Part shown: positions 10,708 through 18,473 of the stretch, piece by piece
How the letters are laid out: each line of letters starts with the position of its first letter
How positions within the stretch are numbered: the first letter of the stretch is position 1
DNA from: Pseudomonas cedrina subsp. cedrina
GTDB lineage: Bacteria; Pseudomonadota; Gammaproteobacteria; Pseudomonadales; Pseudomonadaceae
Direction of reading: 5' to 3'
Assembly (NCBI RefSeq): GCF_001983175.1
Contig: NZ_MNPW01000002.1
Location: forward strand, 62,001 to 126,000
DNA length: 64,000 bases
Notes under the pieces: generated by a model
What the model saw: only the letters and a program-made list of their open reading frames with translations
Databases searched by the model: none
What the model was told of the DNA's origin: nothing
Position numbers and translations under genes: made by a program

Positions 10708-11597
10708 GGTTGATGACGTTTATGCAGGGCGTTGGGTCTTGGATTCACCACCGTCAGCACCCGGCCGACGTATTCGCCGACCACGGCGGTACCCAGGCAC
10801 AACAGCAGGAGTGATTGCGCCAGAAGATGCAGTTGGGTCAGTTGGCTGAGCGTCGCGTCCACTGCGATCCACAGTGAGCCGAGCAGAAAGCTGGTGACGC
10901 TCAGGTAGCTGTACATCCGCAGCGGGCGTGTGGAAAAGGCGAGAATCGAGTCCACGCACAGGTCGAGCAATGACAGTGGGCTCCACTTGGTCCTGCCCGC
11001 CTGGCGCGGCTTGCGGTCGTAGTTCACTTCGGTGCTTGGGTAGCCAAGCCAGCTGACCAGCAGCTTCAACACCCCCGCGTTGTCATCCATGGCGCGAATG
11101 GCGGCCAGGGCGTTCGGCCCGATCAGCCTGAAATCACTGACTTGCCGGGGCACTTCGAAGTCGTCGATCAACTGGTCCATGGTGACGTAATAGAGCTGTG
11201 CGGCCATACGCTTTGCCCAGGAGTCGCAGCGCCGCGAGCGGCGTTGCATGTTCACGATCTCATGGCCCTTGCGCCATTCCTGCACCATCAGCGGGATCAA
11301 TTCGGGCGGGTCCTGCAGGTCGCAGTCCATGATGATCACCGCGCCGCCTTGTACGGCGTTGATACCTGCGCGCATGGCCGCTTCCTTGCCGAAGTTGCGG
11401 CTCAAGTGCAGGCTGGTGACGCGAGGGTCCTGGGCAAATTGATCGATGATTGCGCCTGTCTGGTCTTGACTGCCGTCATTGATATAAAGCACTTCGGTGT
11501 TTGTATTTAACCGTTCAATGATCGCCATCAGGCGCGAATGAAATTCCGTTATAACGCACTGCTCGTTAAAGCAAGGGACCAGTATCGTAAGTTTCAT
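10704..11597 (-). CDS. GtrB-like family 2 glycosyltransferase (polyprenyl-phosphate sugar synthase)
   Basis: From the ATG at 11597 the protein has 297 residues. A cytoplasmic GT-A domain begins with TILVPCFNEQ; further motifs are YINDGSQD, MDCDLQDPPELI (the metal-binding DxD region) and NMQRRSR. Two C-terminal membrane helices follow. This is the DPM1/GtrB/ArnC architecture, which loads a sugar from a nucleotide donor onto undecaprenyl phosphate. An in-frame ATG at 11639 would overlap gtrA. The coupling to the ArnT-like gene and the upstream GtrA supports a three-step lipid-linked glycosylation pathway. Confidence 0.9.
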   Translation of the reverse strand: MKLTILVPCFNEQCVITEFHSRLMAIIERLNTNTEVLYINDGSQDQTGAIIDQFAQDPRVTSLHLSRNFGKEAAMRAGINAVQGGAVIIMDCDLQDPPELIPLMVQEWRKGHEIVNMQRRSRRCDSWAKRMAAQLYYVTMDQLIDDFEVPRQVSDFRLIGPNALAAIRAMDDNAGVLKLLVSWLGYPSTEVNYDRKPRQAGRTKWSPLSLLDLCVDSILAFSTRPLRMYSYLSVTSFLLGSLWIAVDATLSQLTQLHLLAQSLLLLCLGTAVVGEYVGRVLTVVNPRPNALHKRHQP

Positions 11598-11610
11598 GGC
11601 AGGCAACGGC

Positions 11611-11997
11611 TCAGCGCAAAGGCGCGCGCTTGATGTCATGTTTGAATACCCAGAAGTGATTAATCATAAACCCCTGAAGGGTCACGGCTGTCGTTGCCAC
11701 TATTTGCGCGCTTAACGCGGGTGCGCCCCAGTGGGTCAGTAAGTTGACAATCAGTGTGTTGCATAAAACCTGGCTGGTGGCAGTTATCACGAACCGCCAG
11801 GAATTGCAGTCCCGCTGTGCAAAGACCCAATGCCTGGACAGGCAGTAGGCGACCAGTGCGCCCGTAATGGCGGCGCAGAGCGTGGATGAGGTCGGGCTGT
11901 AGTAACGCAGCAAACAGATAAACACCACGAAGTGAACCAACGTGGCAATGACGCCTGCGCTCAAGTAACGAATAAACAATCGAAGTATTTTTTGCAT
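11611..11997 (-). CDS. GtrA family membrane protein (putative lipid-linked sugar flippase)
   Basis: This 128-residue protein from ATG 11997 (MQKILRLFIRYLSAG) has four predicted membrane helices and the GtrA hallmark of a very hydrophobic N-terminus followed by YCLSRHWVF. GtrA proteins are believed to flip bactoprenol-phosphate-linked sugar to the periplasm. It is the first gene of a three-gene operon and lies divergent from the response regulator gene; the roughly 125 bases between them are markedly A/T-rich. That suggests local regulation by the two-component system. A longer start at 12036 is possible but has poorer context. Confidence 0.85.
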   Translation of the reverse strand: MQKILRLFIRYLSAGVIATLVHFVVFICLLRYYSPTSSTLCAAITGALVAYCLSRHWVFAQRDCNSWRFVITATSQVLCNTLIVNLLTHWGAPALSAQIVATTAVTLQGFMINHFWVFKHDIKRAPLR

Positions 11998-12122
11998 GGC
12001 CAAAGTGTATAAAATCAAATGTGAACCAGTTGTCACGTCATGAAATGAAATTTATGTTCGTGTTTTAGTTATTTGTTGAAGGAATTTTCTTAATTGTTTG
12101 TATGACTTTGGAGTTTGTACTA

Positions 12123-12800
12123 GTGGAAATATTACTGGTGGAAGATGACCATGAATTGGCGGGGTCGTTGGGGGATTATCTCGGCGAGTTTGGCTATGAA
12201 GTAGACTTCGCGCGCGATGGCCGAAGTTGCCTGGCGCGTGTGCAGCAGCAGGCATATGACCTGATTGTCCTGGATGTCGCCATGCCCCGGATGAGCGGTT
12301 TTGACACCTGTCGCCAATTGCGGCGCGAGCAGAATCACACCCCCGTTATATTCTTGACCGCGCGTGACGCACTGCCCGATAAACAAGAAGGGTACGAGGC
12401 CGGCGGCGACGATTACCTGGTCAAGCCCTTCGAGCCCCAGGAGTTGCTATGGCGCATTCGCGCGCTGATCCGGCGAGGCTCGCCGCGTCAGCCGCGCTGC
12501 GCGAAACAACTGGGTGACCTGGTGATCGATCCGGTCTCGCAGGCGTTGATCCACAACGGTGTGGTCACGGTTTTGCCCGCGTTGCCGTTCAGCTTGCTGA
12601 GCCTGCTGGCCGATGAGGCGCCGGAACCCGTCAGCCGACGCAAACTGGAGACGGCGTTGTGGCCCGATGGCGATCCGCCGGACAGTGATGCGTTGCGCAC
12701 CTATATCTACCGGCTCCGGCAAGCCCTGGGGAAACCCTACGGTAACGATCTGATTCGCACCGTTCACGGTAAGGGCTATCGCCTTGCGATTCCCTACTGA
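12123..12800 (+). CDS. OmpR-family response regulator
   Basis: This 225-residue DNA-binding regulator has a receiver domain with acidic pair EDD near the N-terminus, phospho-acceptor Asp in LIVLDVAMP, and Thr/Lys switch residues in FLTARD and YLVKPF. A C-terminal winged helix ends VHGKGYRLAIPY. GTG 12123 is preferred because GGAG sits 9 bases upstream; ATG 12102 adds seven residues but lacks a well-placed ribosome site. It overlaps the kinase gene by 17 bases. The divergent GtrA-GtrB-ArnT-like operon is the obvious candidate target. Confidence 0.93.
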   Translation: MEILLVEDDHELAGSLGDYLGEFGYEVDFARDGRSCLARVQQQAYDLIVLDVAMPRMSGFDTCRQLRREQNHTPVIFLTARDALPDKQEGYEAGGDDYLVKPFEPQELLWRIRALIRRGSPRQPRCAKQLGDLVIDPVSQALIHNGVVTVLPALPFSLLSLLADEAPEPVSRRKLETALWPDGDPPDSDALRTYIYRLRQALGKPYGNDLIRTVHGKGYRLAIPY

Positions 12801-13989
12801 TTCCTTCTTTGCGCGAATCCTTTGCGCGCTGCTGCCGTTCATGGCAACCATCACCTTGTTTTACAGCGCCCTGATCTGGGCCACCGTCAATCTGACGGAG
12901 GACTACATCATTGCCAGTTATCTGAAGCTTGAGGCCCAGGCGTTCGAGGAACGGCACGCCCTGCAAGGGGCGGCTACCGCCATGCCCAACAGCATCTACC
13001 TTCAAGGCTACTGGTCGGGTGACGTTGAAGTGCCTGGCTTTGCGCGGCAATTGCCCGCAGGCCATCATGAAGTGGATGGCGAGGATGTGCATGTGTTCGT
13101 GAGTCAGGTGCCAGGGGCGTCGCAGCGCTTGATTCTGGTACTGAACGAGTCCGAGCTCAGTCAGACCGAAGGCTACCGCGCGCAGATTTTCGGCTTGTTG
13201 TGCGCGTTGGCCGGGTTGATCCTGATCCTGGGGACGGTTCTGGCCATCGCGATTGCCCGCGCCATCGCCCAGCCCGTCAGCCAGTTGGCGGCGGACATGG
13301 CGGCTGCACCGCCAGCTTCATCCCGGTTCAGCGGGTTTGACCGCCAGGATGAAATTGGCATGTTGAGCCGCACGCTGTCGTCGCTGGTGACCCAGCAGAA
13401 CGCCGCGCTGCAGCGCGAGCGTGCGTTTACCCGGCACGTCAGCCACGAGTTGCGTACCCCCTTGAGTATCTTGAACAACAGCCTGGCGGTCCTGCGCTTG
13501 CCGGGCTGTGATGCCCAAAAGCATGCGCGCAGCCTGCTGCGCATGGAGGGCGCGCTGGCCGGGATGAAGATGACCATCGAGCTGTTTTTATCCCTGGCCC
13601 GTGAGCCGCGTAAAGTGCCTCATGAGGCGATTGACCTGGCCGCTGTCGTCACCGAGCAGATCGAAAAATACCAGCAGCTCTACCCCCTTGCGGCAGGCGC
13701 GCTGGTGTATGCCGGTGCACCGACAATCACCTTGCAGGTCCATGAAGCAATCGCCCGCAGCGTGGTGCAGAACCTGCTCGGCAACGCTGTGCAGCATGGC
13801 GCCGGAAAGATCCGGGTGGTCCTCACCGGGCAGCGTTTGGTGATCATCAATAACCGTGTGGAACAGCTAACGTCGCCAGGCTTCGGCTTCGGCCTGGAAA
13901 TCGTCACCCGGGCCTGCACCCATGCCGGCTGGCGCCTTGAAACCCGGCGCGCCCTTCATACGTTCCGGGCGCACGTCACGTTCACTTGA
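12784..13989 (+). CDS. Sensor histidine kinase with atypical ATP-binding domain
   Basis: This 401-residue membrane kinase probably starts at TTG 12784, with AAGGG upstream and overlapping the regulator; ATG 12841 would cut into the first membrane helix. It has two membrane helices flanking a roughly 110-residue periplasmic sensor region, a HAMP-like linker and a dimerisation H-box SHELRTPL. The N-box is clear (NLLGNAVQHG). The G1 box is unusual: where DxGxG is expected the sequence reads VIINNRVEQ, and only a short loop precedes FGFGLEIV. The ATP lid is therefore very short. The final bases overlap the convergent ABC ATPase gene by 8 bp. Confidence 0.88.
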   Translation: MRFPTDSFFARILCALLPFMATITLFYSALIWATVNLTEDYIIASYLKLEAQAFEERHALQGAATAMPNSIYLQGYWSGDVEVPGFARQLPAGHHEVDGEDVHVFVSQVPGASQRLILVLNESELSQTEGYRAQIFGLLCALAGLILILGTVLAIAIARAIAQPVSQLAADMAAAPPASSRFSGFDRQDEIGMLSRTLSSLVTQQNAALQRERAFTRHVSHELRTPLSILNNSLAVLRLPGCDAQKHARSLLRMEGALAGMKMTIELFLSLAREPRKVPHEAIDLAAVVTEQIEKYQQLYPLAAGALVYAGAPTITLQVHEAIARSVVQNLLGNAVQHGAGKIRVVLTGQRLVIINNRVEQLTSPGFGFGLEIVTRACTHAGWRLETRRALHTFRAHVTFT

Positions 13990-14746
13990 GGTTGCCGCTG
14001 AGGAACTGCTGCAAGCGCTCGCTCCTGGGGTTGCCCAGTACCTCCTGCGGCGCGCCTTGTTCTTCCACCAGGCCCTTGTGCAGGAACAGCACCTGGCTCG
14101 ACACCTTGCGTGCAAAGCTCATCTCGTGGGTCACCATGATCATGGTGCGGCCTTCCTCGGCCAGGCCCTGGATCACTTTCAGCACTTCGCCCACCAACTC
14201 CGGGTCGAGGGCCGAGGTGGGTTCGTCAAACAGCATCACCTCCGGTTCCATGGCCAGCGCGCGGGCGATGGCGACCCGTTGCTGCTGGCCTCCGGAGAGG
14301 AACGCCGGGTACTGATCGGCTACGCGCGCCGGCAGGCCGACCTTGTCCAGGTAGCGACGGGCCCGGTCCTCGGCGTCCTTCTTGCTGCATCCCAGCACCC
14401 GGCGCGGGGCCGTGGTGATGTTTTCCAGCACGCTCATGTGGCTCCACAGGTTGAAATGCTGGAATACCATGGCCAGCCGCGTGCGCAGGCGCTGCAGCTC
14501 GGCATCATCGGCCACGCGCATGCCATGGCGGTCGCTGACCATGCGGATCACTTGGCCATCGAGCGTCATGGCGCCGTCATTGGGGGTTTCCAGGAAGTTG
14601 ATGCAGCGCAAAAAGGTGCTCTTGCCCGAGCCGCTGGCGCCGATCAGGCTGATCACGTCACCGGTCTTGGCCTTGAGCGAAACACCTTTGAGCACCTCAT
14701 TGTCGCCATAGCTTTTATGCAGGCCTTCAACGGTCAATTTGTACAT
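13982..14746 (-). CDS. Polar amino acid ABC transporter ATPase (HisP/AotP type)
   Basis: This 254-residue ATPase powers amino acid import at the inner membrane. Motifs are Walker A GASGSGKST, Q-loop MVFQHFNLW, signature LSGGQQQR and Walker B VMLFDEPTSALD, then the H-loop MVTHEM. ATG 14746 (MYKLTVEGLH) has AGGATG upstream and is preferred over an earlier ATG. It is the last gene of a binding protein-permease-permease-hydrolase-ATPase operon, the same order as aotJQMOP in P. aeruginosa, but no argR follows it. Confidence 0.94.
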   Translation of the reverse strand: MYKLTVEGLHKSYGDNEVLKGVSLKAKTGDVISLIGASGSGKSTFLRCINFLETPNDGAMTLDGQVIRMVSDRHGMRVADDAELQRLRTRLAMVFQHFNLWSHMSVLENITTAPRRVLGCSKKDAEDRARRYLDKVGLPARVADQYPAFLSGGQQQRVAIARALAMEPEVMLFDEPTSALDPELVGEVLKVIQGLAEEGRTMIMVTHEMSFARKVSSQVLFLHKGLVEEQGAPQEVLGNPRSERLQQFLSGNLK

Positions 14747-14759
14747 GGGGCATGCATCC

Positions 14760-15878
14760 TCAAGGCGAAAGTAGATAGCCGCTGCGGTAGGCTTCGGTGC
14801 CTGCGACATGGGCGATGACCATCCCGGCAGTGGCCATGCGACGTAGCGAACGGGCGTAAAGCAGGCCGGCCTTGCGGCAGTGCACGGGCGTTACGCGGTC
14901 GGAAATGGGGTCGATGATTTCGGCGATCAATTGCCCGGCTTCCAGGTACTCGCCAGGCAGGGCACTGAACACCAGCAAGCCGCCCACCGGGGTCGCTACC
15001 GGTTCAACGCCGGCCAGCGGGGTGGCCGGGTAAGGCAAGTCGGGCAGTGGTGCGGCATCCCCGGCAATGGCGCCGAAGCGAATCAGGTAATCGATGATCG
15101 CCTGGCAGTCGAGGCTGGCCAGGCCGTGGTTGACGTCCCCTTGGCCGCGCAGTTCGACGGTCACCGAAAAGCTGCCCATGGGAATCGGGAAGCGCTCGCC
15201 GAAGCGTTGCTGCAATTGCCACCACACCAGGGTGAAACATTCATCGAAGGATTGGCCGCCGGAATCGGTGGCCAGCAAGTTCGCCTCCGAGCCGATATAC
15301 CGCGCCAGCGGCTCCACCTGCGGCCACGCCTCGGGTGTGGTGTACAGGTGCGCCACGGCTTCGAAATCGCAATGCAGGTCCAGCACCATGTCGGCATTGC
15401 AGGCCAGGCGTTGCAGCACCAGGCGCTGGGATTGCAGTTGGGTGTCGGCGGTTTGCGCGGCGAGGGCGGCGGCCAGCGCGGTGCGAATCAGAGCGACGTT
15501 GCGCCGCGGATCAGCCCCGAGCAGATCTTCGACGTGGTTCCCCACCTGTTCACTGAGGTCGACAAACAGCCGGTTGAAGTTCTGCCCGCTTTCCAGCTCG
15601 TAGCGGCCCAGCGGGATATCCATCAATACCTGTTCCAGGCCCACCGGGTTGGCGATGGGCACCAGCACGATCTCGCTGCGCAAGCGGCCGGCAGCTGCCA
15701 GCTCGGCCAGGCGCAGCTTGAGGTGCCAGGCCACCAGCATGCCGGGCAGTTCGTCGGCATGCAGCGACGACTGGATGTAAATCTTGCCCTCGGCCTGCTC
15801 CGGGCCAAAGTGAAAACTGTGGATCTGCCGCGCCGTGCCGGGCACCGGCGCGATCAGTGGATGGACCTGATGACGCAT
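14760..15878 (-). CDS. Succinylglutamate desuccinylase/aspartoacylase-like protein (AotO type)
   Basis: This 372-residue protein belongs to the M14-like zinc hydrolase superfamily. The zinc motif HxxE is visible in SLHADELPG, and a third ligand is likely in VLDLHCDF. It sits between permease and ATPase genes of an amino acid transporter, as AotO does in the P. aeruginosa arginine/ornithine transport operon, where its role is not established. It could deacylate an imported N-acyl amino acid, which would explain the linkage, but that is inference. The gap to the downstream ATPase start is 13 bases. Confidence 0.85.
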   Translation of the reverse strand: MRHQVHPLIAPVPGTARQIHSFHFGPEQAEGKIYIQSSLHADELPGMLVAWHLKLRLAELAAAGRLRSEIVLVPIANPVGLEQVLMDIPLGRYELESGQNFNRLFVDLSEQVGNHVEDLLGADPRRNVALIRTALAAALAAQTADTQLQSQRLVLQRLACNADMVLDLHCDFEAVAHLYTTPEAWPQVEPLARYIGSEANLLATDSGGQSFDECFTLVWWQLQQRFGERFPIPMGSFSVTVELRGQGDVNHGLASLDCQAIIDYLIRFGAIAGDAAPLPDLPYPATPLAGVEPVATPVGGLLVFSALPGEYLEAGQLIAEIIDPISDRVTPVHCRKAGLLYARSLRRMATAGMVIAHVAGTEAYRSGYLLSP

Positions 15879-15887
15879 GAAGGCTCC

Positions 15888-16598
15888 TTAATGGCTCGGC
15901 CCGAGAAACGCCAGCCAGCGGCGCTCCGCCAGACGAAACAGACCCACCAAAGCAAAGGTCACGCTCAGGTAGATCAGCGCGGCGATACCGAATGATTGAA
16001 AGGTCATGAAGGTTGCGGAGTTGGCATCCCGCGCCACTTTGAGGATATCTGGAATCGTCGCGGTAAAGGCCACGGTGGTTGAGTGCAGCATCAGGATCAC
16101 TTCATTGCTGTAGTAGGGCAACGAACGGCGCAGCGCCGAGGGCATGATCACGTAGGCGTACAGCTTCCAGCCGCTCAAACCGTAGGCCTTGGCCGCTTCG
16201 ACTTCGCCATGGGCCATGCTGCGAATCGCCCCGGCGAAAATCTCCGTGGTGTAGGCGCAGGTGTTGAGGGCGAAGGCCAGGATGGTGCAGTTCATTGCAT
16301 CGCGAAAGAACGCGTCCAGCAAGGGTTGTTCGCGCACGGCGGCGATGCTGTAGATGCCGGTGTAGCAGATCAGCAGCTGGATATAGAGCGGCGTGCCCCG
16401 GAACAGATAGGTATAGAACTGCACCGGCCAACGCACCAGGCGCTTGCGCGACACACGGGCGATGGACAACGGGATCGACACCAGAAAACCGATGACCAGG
16501 GCGGCGCTGAGCAGCCACATCGTCATGGCCAGGCCAGTAATGTGCTGGCCGTCGCTATAAAGGAACGGCCTCCAGTATTCCTGCAAAAGTTCGATCAT
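15888..16598 (-). CDS. Amino acid ABC transporter permease (HisM/AotM type)
   Basis: This 236-residue inner-membrane subunit has about five hydrophobic segments. The EAA loop that contacts the ATPase is visible as EVEAAKAYGLSGWKLYAYVI. The start codon overlaps the stop of the partner permease (ATGA), and the next gene begins 9 bases downstream, so expression is tightly coupled. It would form a heterodimer with the product of 16595-17323. Confidence 0.93.
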   Translation of the reverse strand: MIELLQEYWRPFLYSDGQHITGLAMTMWLLSAALVIGFLVSIPLSIARVSRKRLVRWPVQFYTYLFRGTPLYIQLLICYTGIYSIAAVREQPLLDAFFRDAMNCTILAFALNTCAYTTEIFAGAIRSMAHGEVEAAKAYGLSGWKLYAYVIMPSALRRSLPYYSNEVILMLHSTTVAFTATIPDILKVARDANSATFMTFQSFGIAALIYLSVTFALVGLFRLAERRWLAFLGPSH

Positions 16599-17323
16599 CG
16601 CACGGCCTCCCGGGCACCAGCGGAGTAGCGACGTTCGAGGCGACGCAGGACGAAGTTGGACGCGCTGGTGATCATCAGATAGATCAGTGCAGCGAGTACC
16701 AGGAAATAGAACAGCTGGTAGGTGCTCTTGCCCGCATCCTGGGCCGCCTTGACCAGATCGGCCAGGCCGATGATCGACACCAGCGCCGTGGCCTTGAGCA
16801 TCACCATCCAGTTATTGCCGATACCCGGCAGGGCGAAGCGCATCATTTGCGGAAAGGTCACGTAGCGAAACCGCTGGCCGCGCTTGAGGCCATAGGCCGT
16901 GGCGGCTTCCAGTTGGCCACGGGGCACTGCGAGGATCGCGCCGCGAAAGGTCTCGGTGAAGTAGGCGCCGTAAATAAAGCCCAGGGTGATGACCCCGGCG
17001 CTGAAGGGGTCGATTTCAATGTATTCCCATTCCATGAAATCGGTAAAACCGGAGAGCCAGGTTTGCAGGCTGTAGAAAATCAGCAGCATCAGCACCAGGT
17101 CGGGTACACCGCGAATCAACGTGGTGTAGAGCTGGGCGGGGATACGCAGGAAGGGCAGGCTGGAGAGTTTTGCGCTGGCGCCGAGCAGACCAAGCAATAC
17201 GCTGACGGCCAGGGACAGCACCGACAATTTGATCGTCATCCAGGTGCCTTGCAGCAACAGCGGGCCGAAACCCTTCAAGCTGAACGCGCTCAGCCCGAGG
17301 GTTTGCAACAGATCTTCGAACAT
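16595..17323 (-). CDS. Amino acid ABC transporter permease (HisQ/AotQ type)
   Basis: This 242-residue permease of the polar amino acid family has an EAA loop (QLEAATAYGLKRGQRFRYVT) and several membrane helices. It follows the binding-protein gene after a 57-base gap that contains a strong terminator-like hairpin, so the permease genes are likely expressed at a lower level than the binding protein. It pairs with the next permease. Confidence 0.93.
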   Translation of the reverse strand: MFEDLLQTLGLSAFSLKGFGPLLLQGTWMTIKLSVLSLAVSVLLGLLGASAKLSSLPFLRIPAQLYTTLIRGVPDLVLMLLIFYSLQTWLSGFTDFMEWEYIEIDPFSAGVITLGFIYGAYFTETFRGAILAVPRGQLEAATAYGLKRGQRFRYVTFPQMMRFALPGIGNNWMVMLKATALVSIIGLADLVKAAQDAGKSTYQLFYFLVLAALIYLMITSASNFVLRRLERRYSAGAREAVR

Positions 17324-17343
17324 AAATCAGGACCTATGGCGAT

Positions 17344-17373
17344 AAAAAAGCGCCCCTGCATTAGAAGGGGCGC
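17344..17373 (-). terminator. Internal terminator/attenuator of the amino acid ABC operon
   Basis: On the minus strand GCGCCCCTT, a short loop, AGGGGCGC and a run of T follow directly after the binding-protein stop codon. A partial stop at this point would explain excess binding protein over permease, as is known in many such operons. Confidence 0.85.
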
Positions 17374-17380
17374 CCGGGCA

Positions 17381-18160
17381 TTATTTGCCGCTGTACAGGT
17401 TCAGATCGCCAAAGTGTTTCTTCTGGATGGTGGCGTAGGTGCCATCATCGTGTAACGCTTTGATACCTTTATCCAAAAGCGCCTTCAACTCAGTGTTACC
17501 TTGTTTGATACCGATGGCGGTTTTCGACGGCAGCAATGGGTCATCGATCGCGGCGCCCACTTCATAGCCGGCACCGGCTGGCGACTTCAAAAAGCCCAGT
17601 TCGGCTTGCAGCATGTCTTGCACCGAAGCGTCGAGACGGCCGGAAGTCAGGTCGGCATACACCTGATCCTGGTTGGCGTAGGCCTTGGTGGTCACACCGG
17701 CTTTATCCAGTACGGCCTTGGCATAGGCTTCCTGGATGGTGCCTTGCTCGTAGCCCACGGATTTGCCCTTGAGCGACTCTGGCGTCGAGTAGCCGGCGCC
17801 TTTCTTGAACACCAGCGAAGTAGGGCCGGAGAACAGCTCGTTGGAGAAGTCGATGGCCTTTTCACGCACCGGGGTCACGGTCATGGACGAAATCACGCCG
17901 TCGAATTTATTGGCCTTGAGGCCTGGAATCATGCCGTCGAAATCGCTTTCGACCCATTTGCACTTCACTTTCAGCTCGGCACAGATCGCATTGCCCAGGT
18001 CGATATCAAAGCCCACCAGGCTGCCGTCGGCCGCCTTGGATTCAAACGGCGCGTAGGACGGATCGACACCAAAACGCAGTTCCTTGTATTCCTTGGCCAG
18101 CGCGGTACCGGCGGCCATGCACAGAGCCAGTGCAGAAAGGGTCAGCAATGCTTTTTTCAT
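17381..18160 (-). CDS. Periplasmic amino acid-binding protein (HisJ/ArgT type)
   Basis: This 259-residue family 3 solute-binding protein starts at ATG 18160. A Sec signal peptide (MKKALLTLSALALCMAAGTALA) is followed by RFGVDPSYAPFESK, and the ligand site includes GFDIDLGNAI and SSMTVTPVREKAIDFS. This subfamily binds basic amino acids such as histidine, arginine, lysine or ornithine; the exact ligand cannot be read from sequence. Its sequence seems closer to HisJ than to AotJ although the operon order mimics aot. The gap upstream (18161-18473) holds the operon promoter and a REPIN. Confidence 0.93.
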   Translation of the reverse strand: MKKALLTLSALALCMAAGTALAKEYKELRFGVDPSYAPFESKAADGSLVGFDIDLGNAICAELKVKCKWVESDFDGMIPGLKANKFDGVISSMTVTPVREKAIDFSNELFSGPTSLVFKKGAGYSTPESLKGKSVGYEQGTIQEAYAKAVLDKAGVTTKAYANQDQVYADLTSGRLDASVQDMLQAELGFLKSPAGAGYEVGAAIDDPLLPSKTAIGIKQGNTELKALLDKGIKALHDDGTYATIQKKHFGDLNLYSGK

Positions 18161-18373
18161 TATGTAATCCCTGGAAACCAAGATAAGCGCTTGTGGCGCG
18201 TTTAGGACTGTTACTGAACGGTGTCAGACGCATCACCGGAAGCAAGTTCTGCACCATAGTTCCGAATGGGTGTTTTAAAAGGTGGGATAAGGGCGTGGTG
18301 AGTGTAGGTTATGCCCGAAAATGGGCGCTGAAAAATCAGTGCACCATTTCAGATCGCATGAAGATCTAAAACT

Positions 18374-18460
18374 GTGGGAGCTGGCTTGCCTGCGATAGCG
18401 GTATGTCAGCCAACCCATCTGTAACTGACCTGCAGCTATCGCAGGCAAGCCAGCTCCCAC
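18374..18460. repeat. REPIN (paired REP palindromes)
   Basis: GTGGGAGCTGGCTTGCC and its inverse flank about 35 variable bases, lying 13 bases after the ligase stop codon and upstream of the amino acid ABC operon. It is at one edge of the block that separates the two halves of the DNA repair cluster. Confidence 0.9.
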
Positions 18461-18473
18461 AGGGGAATCGTGT

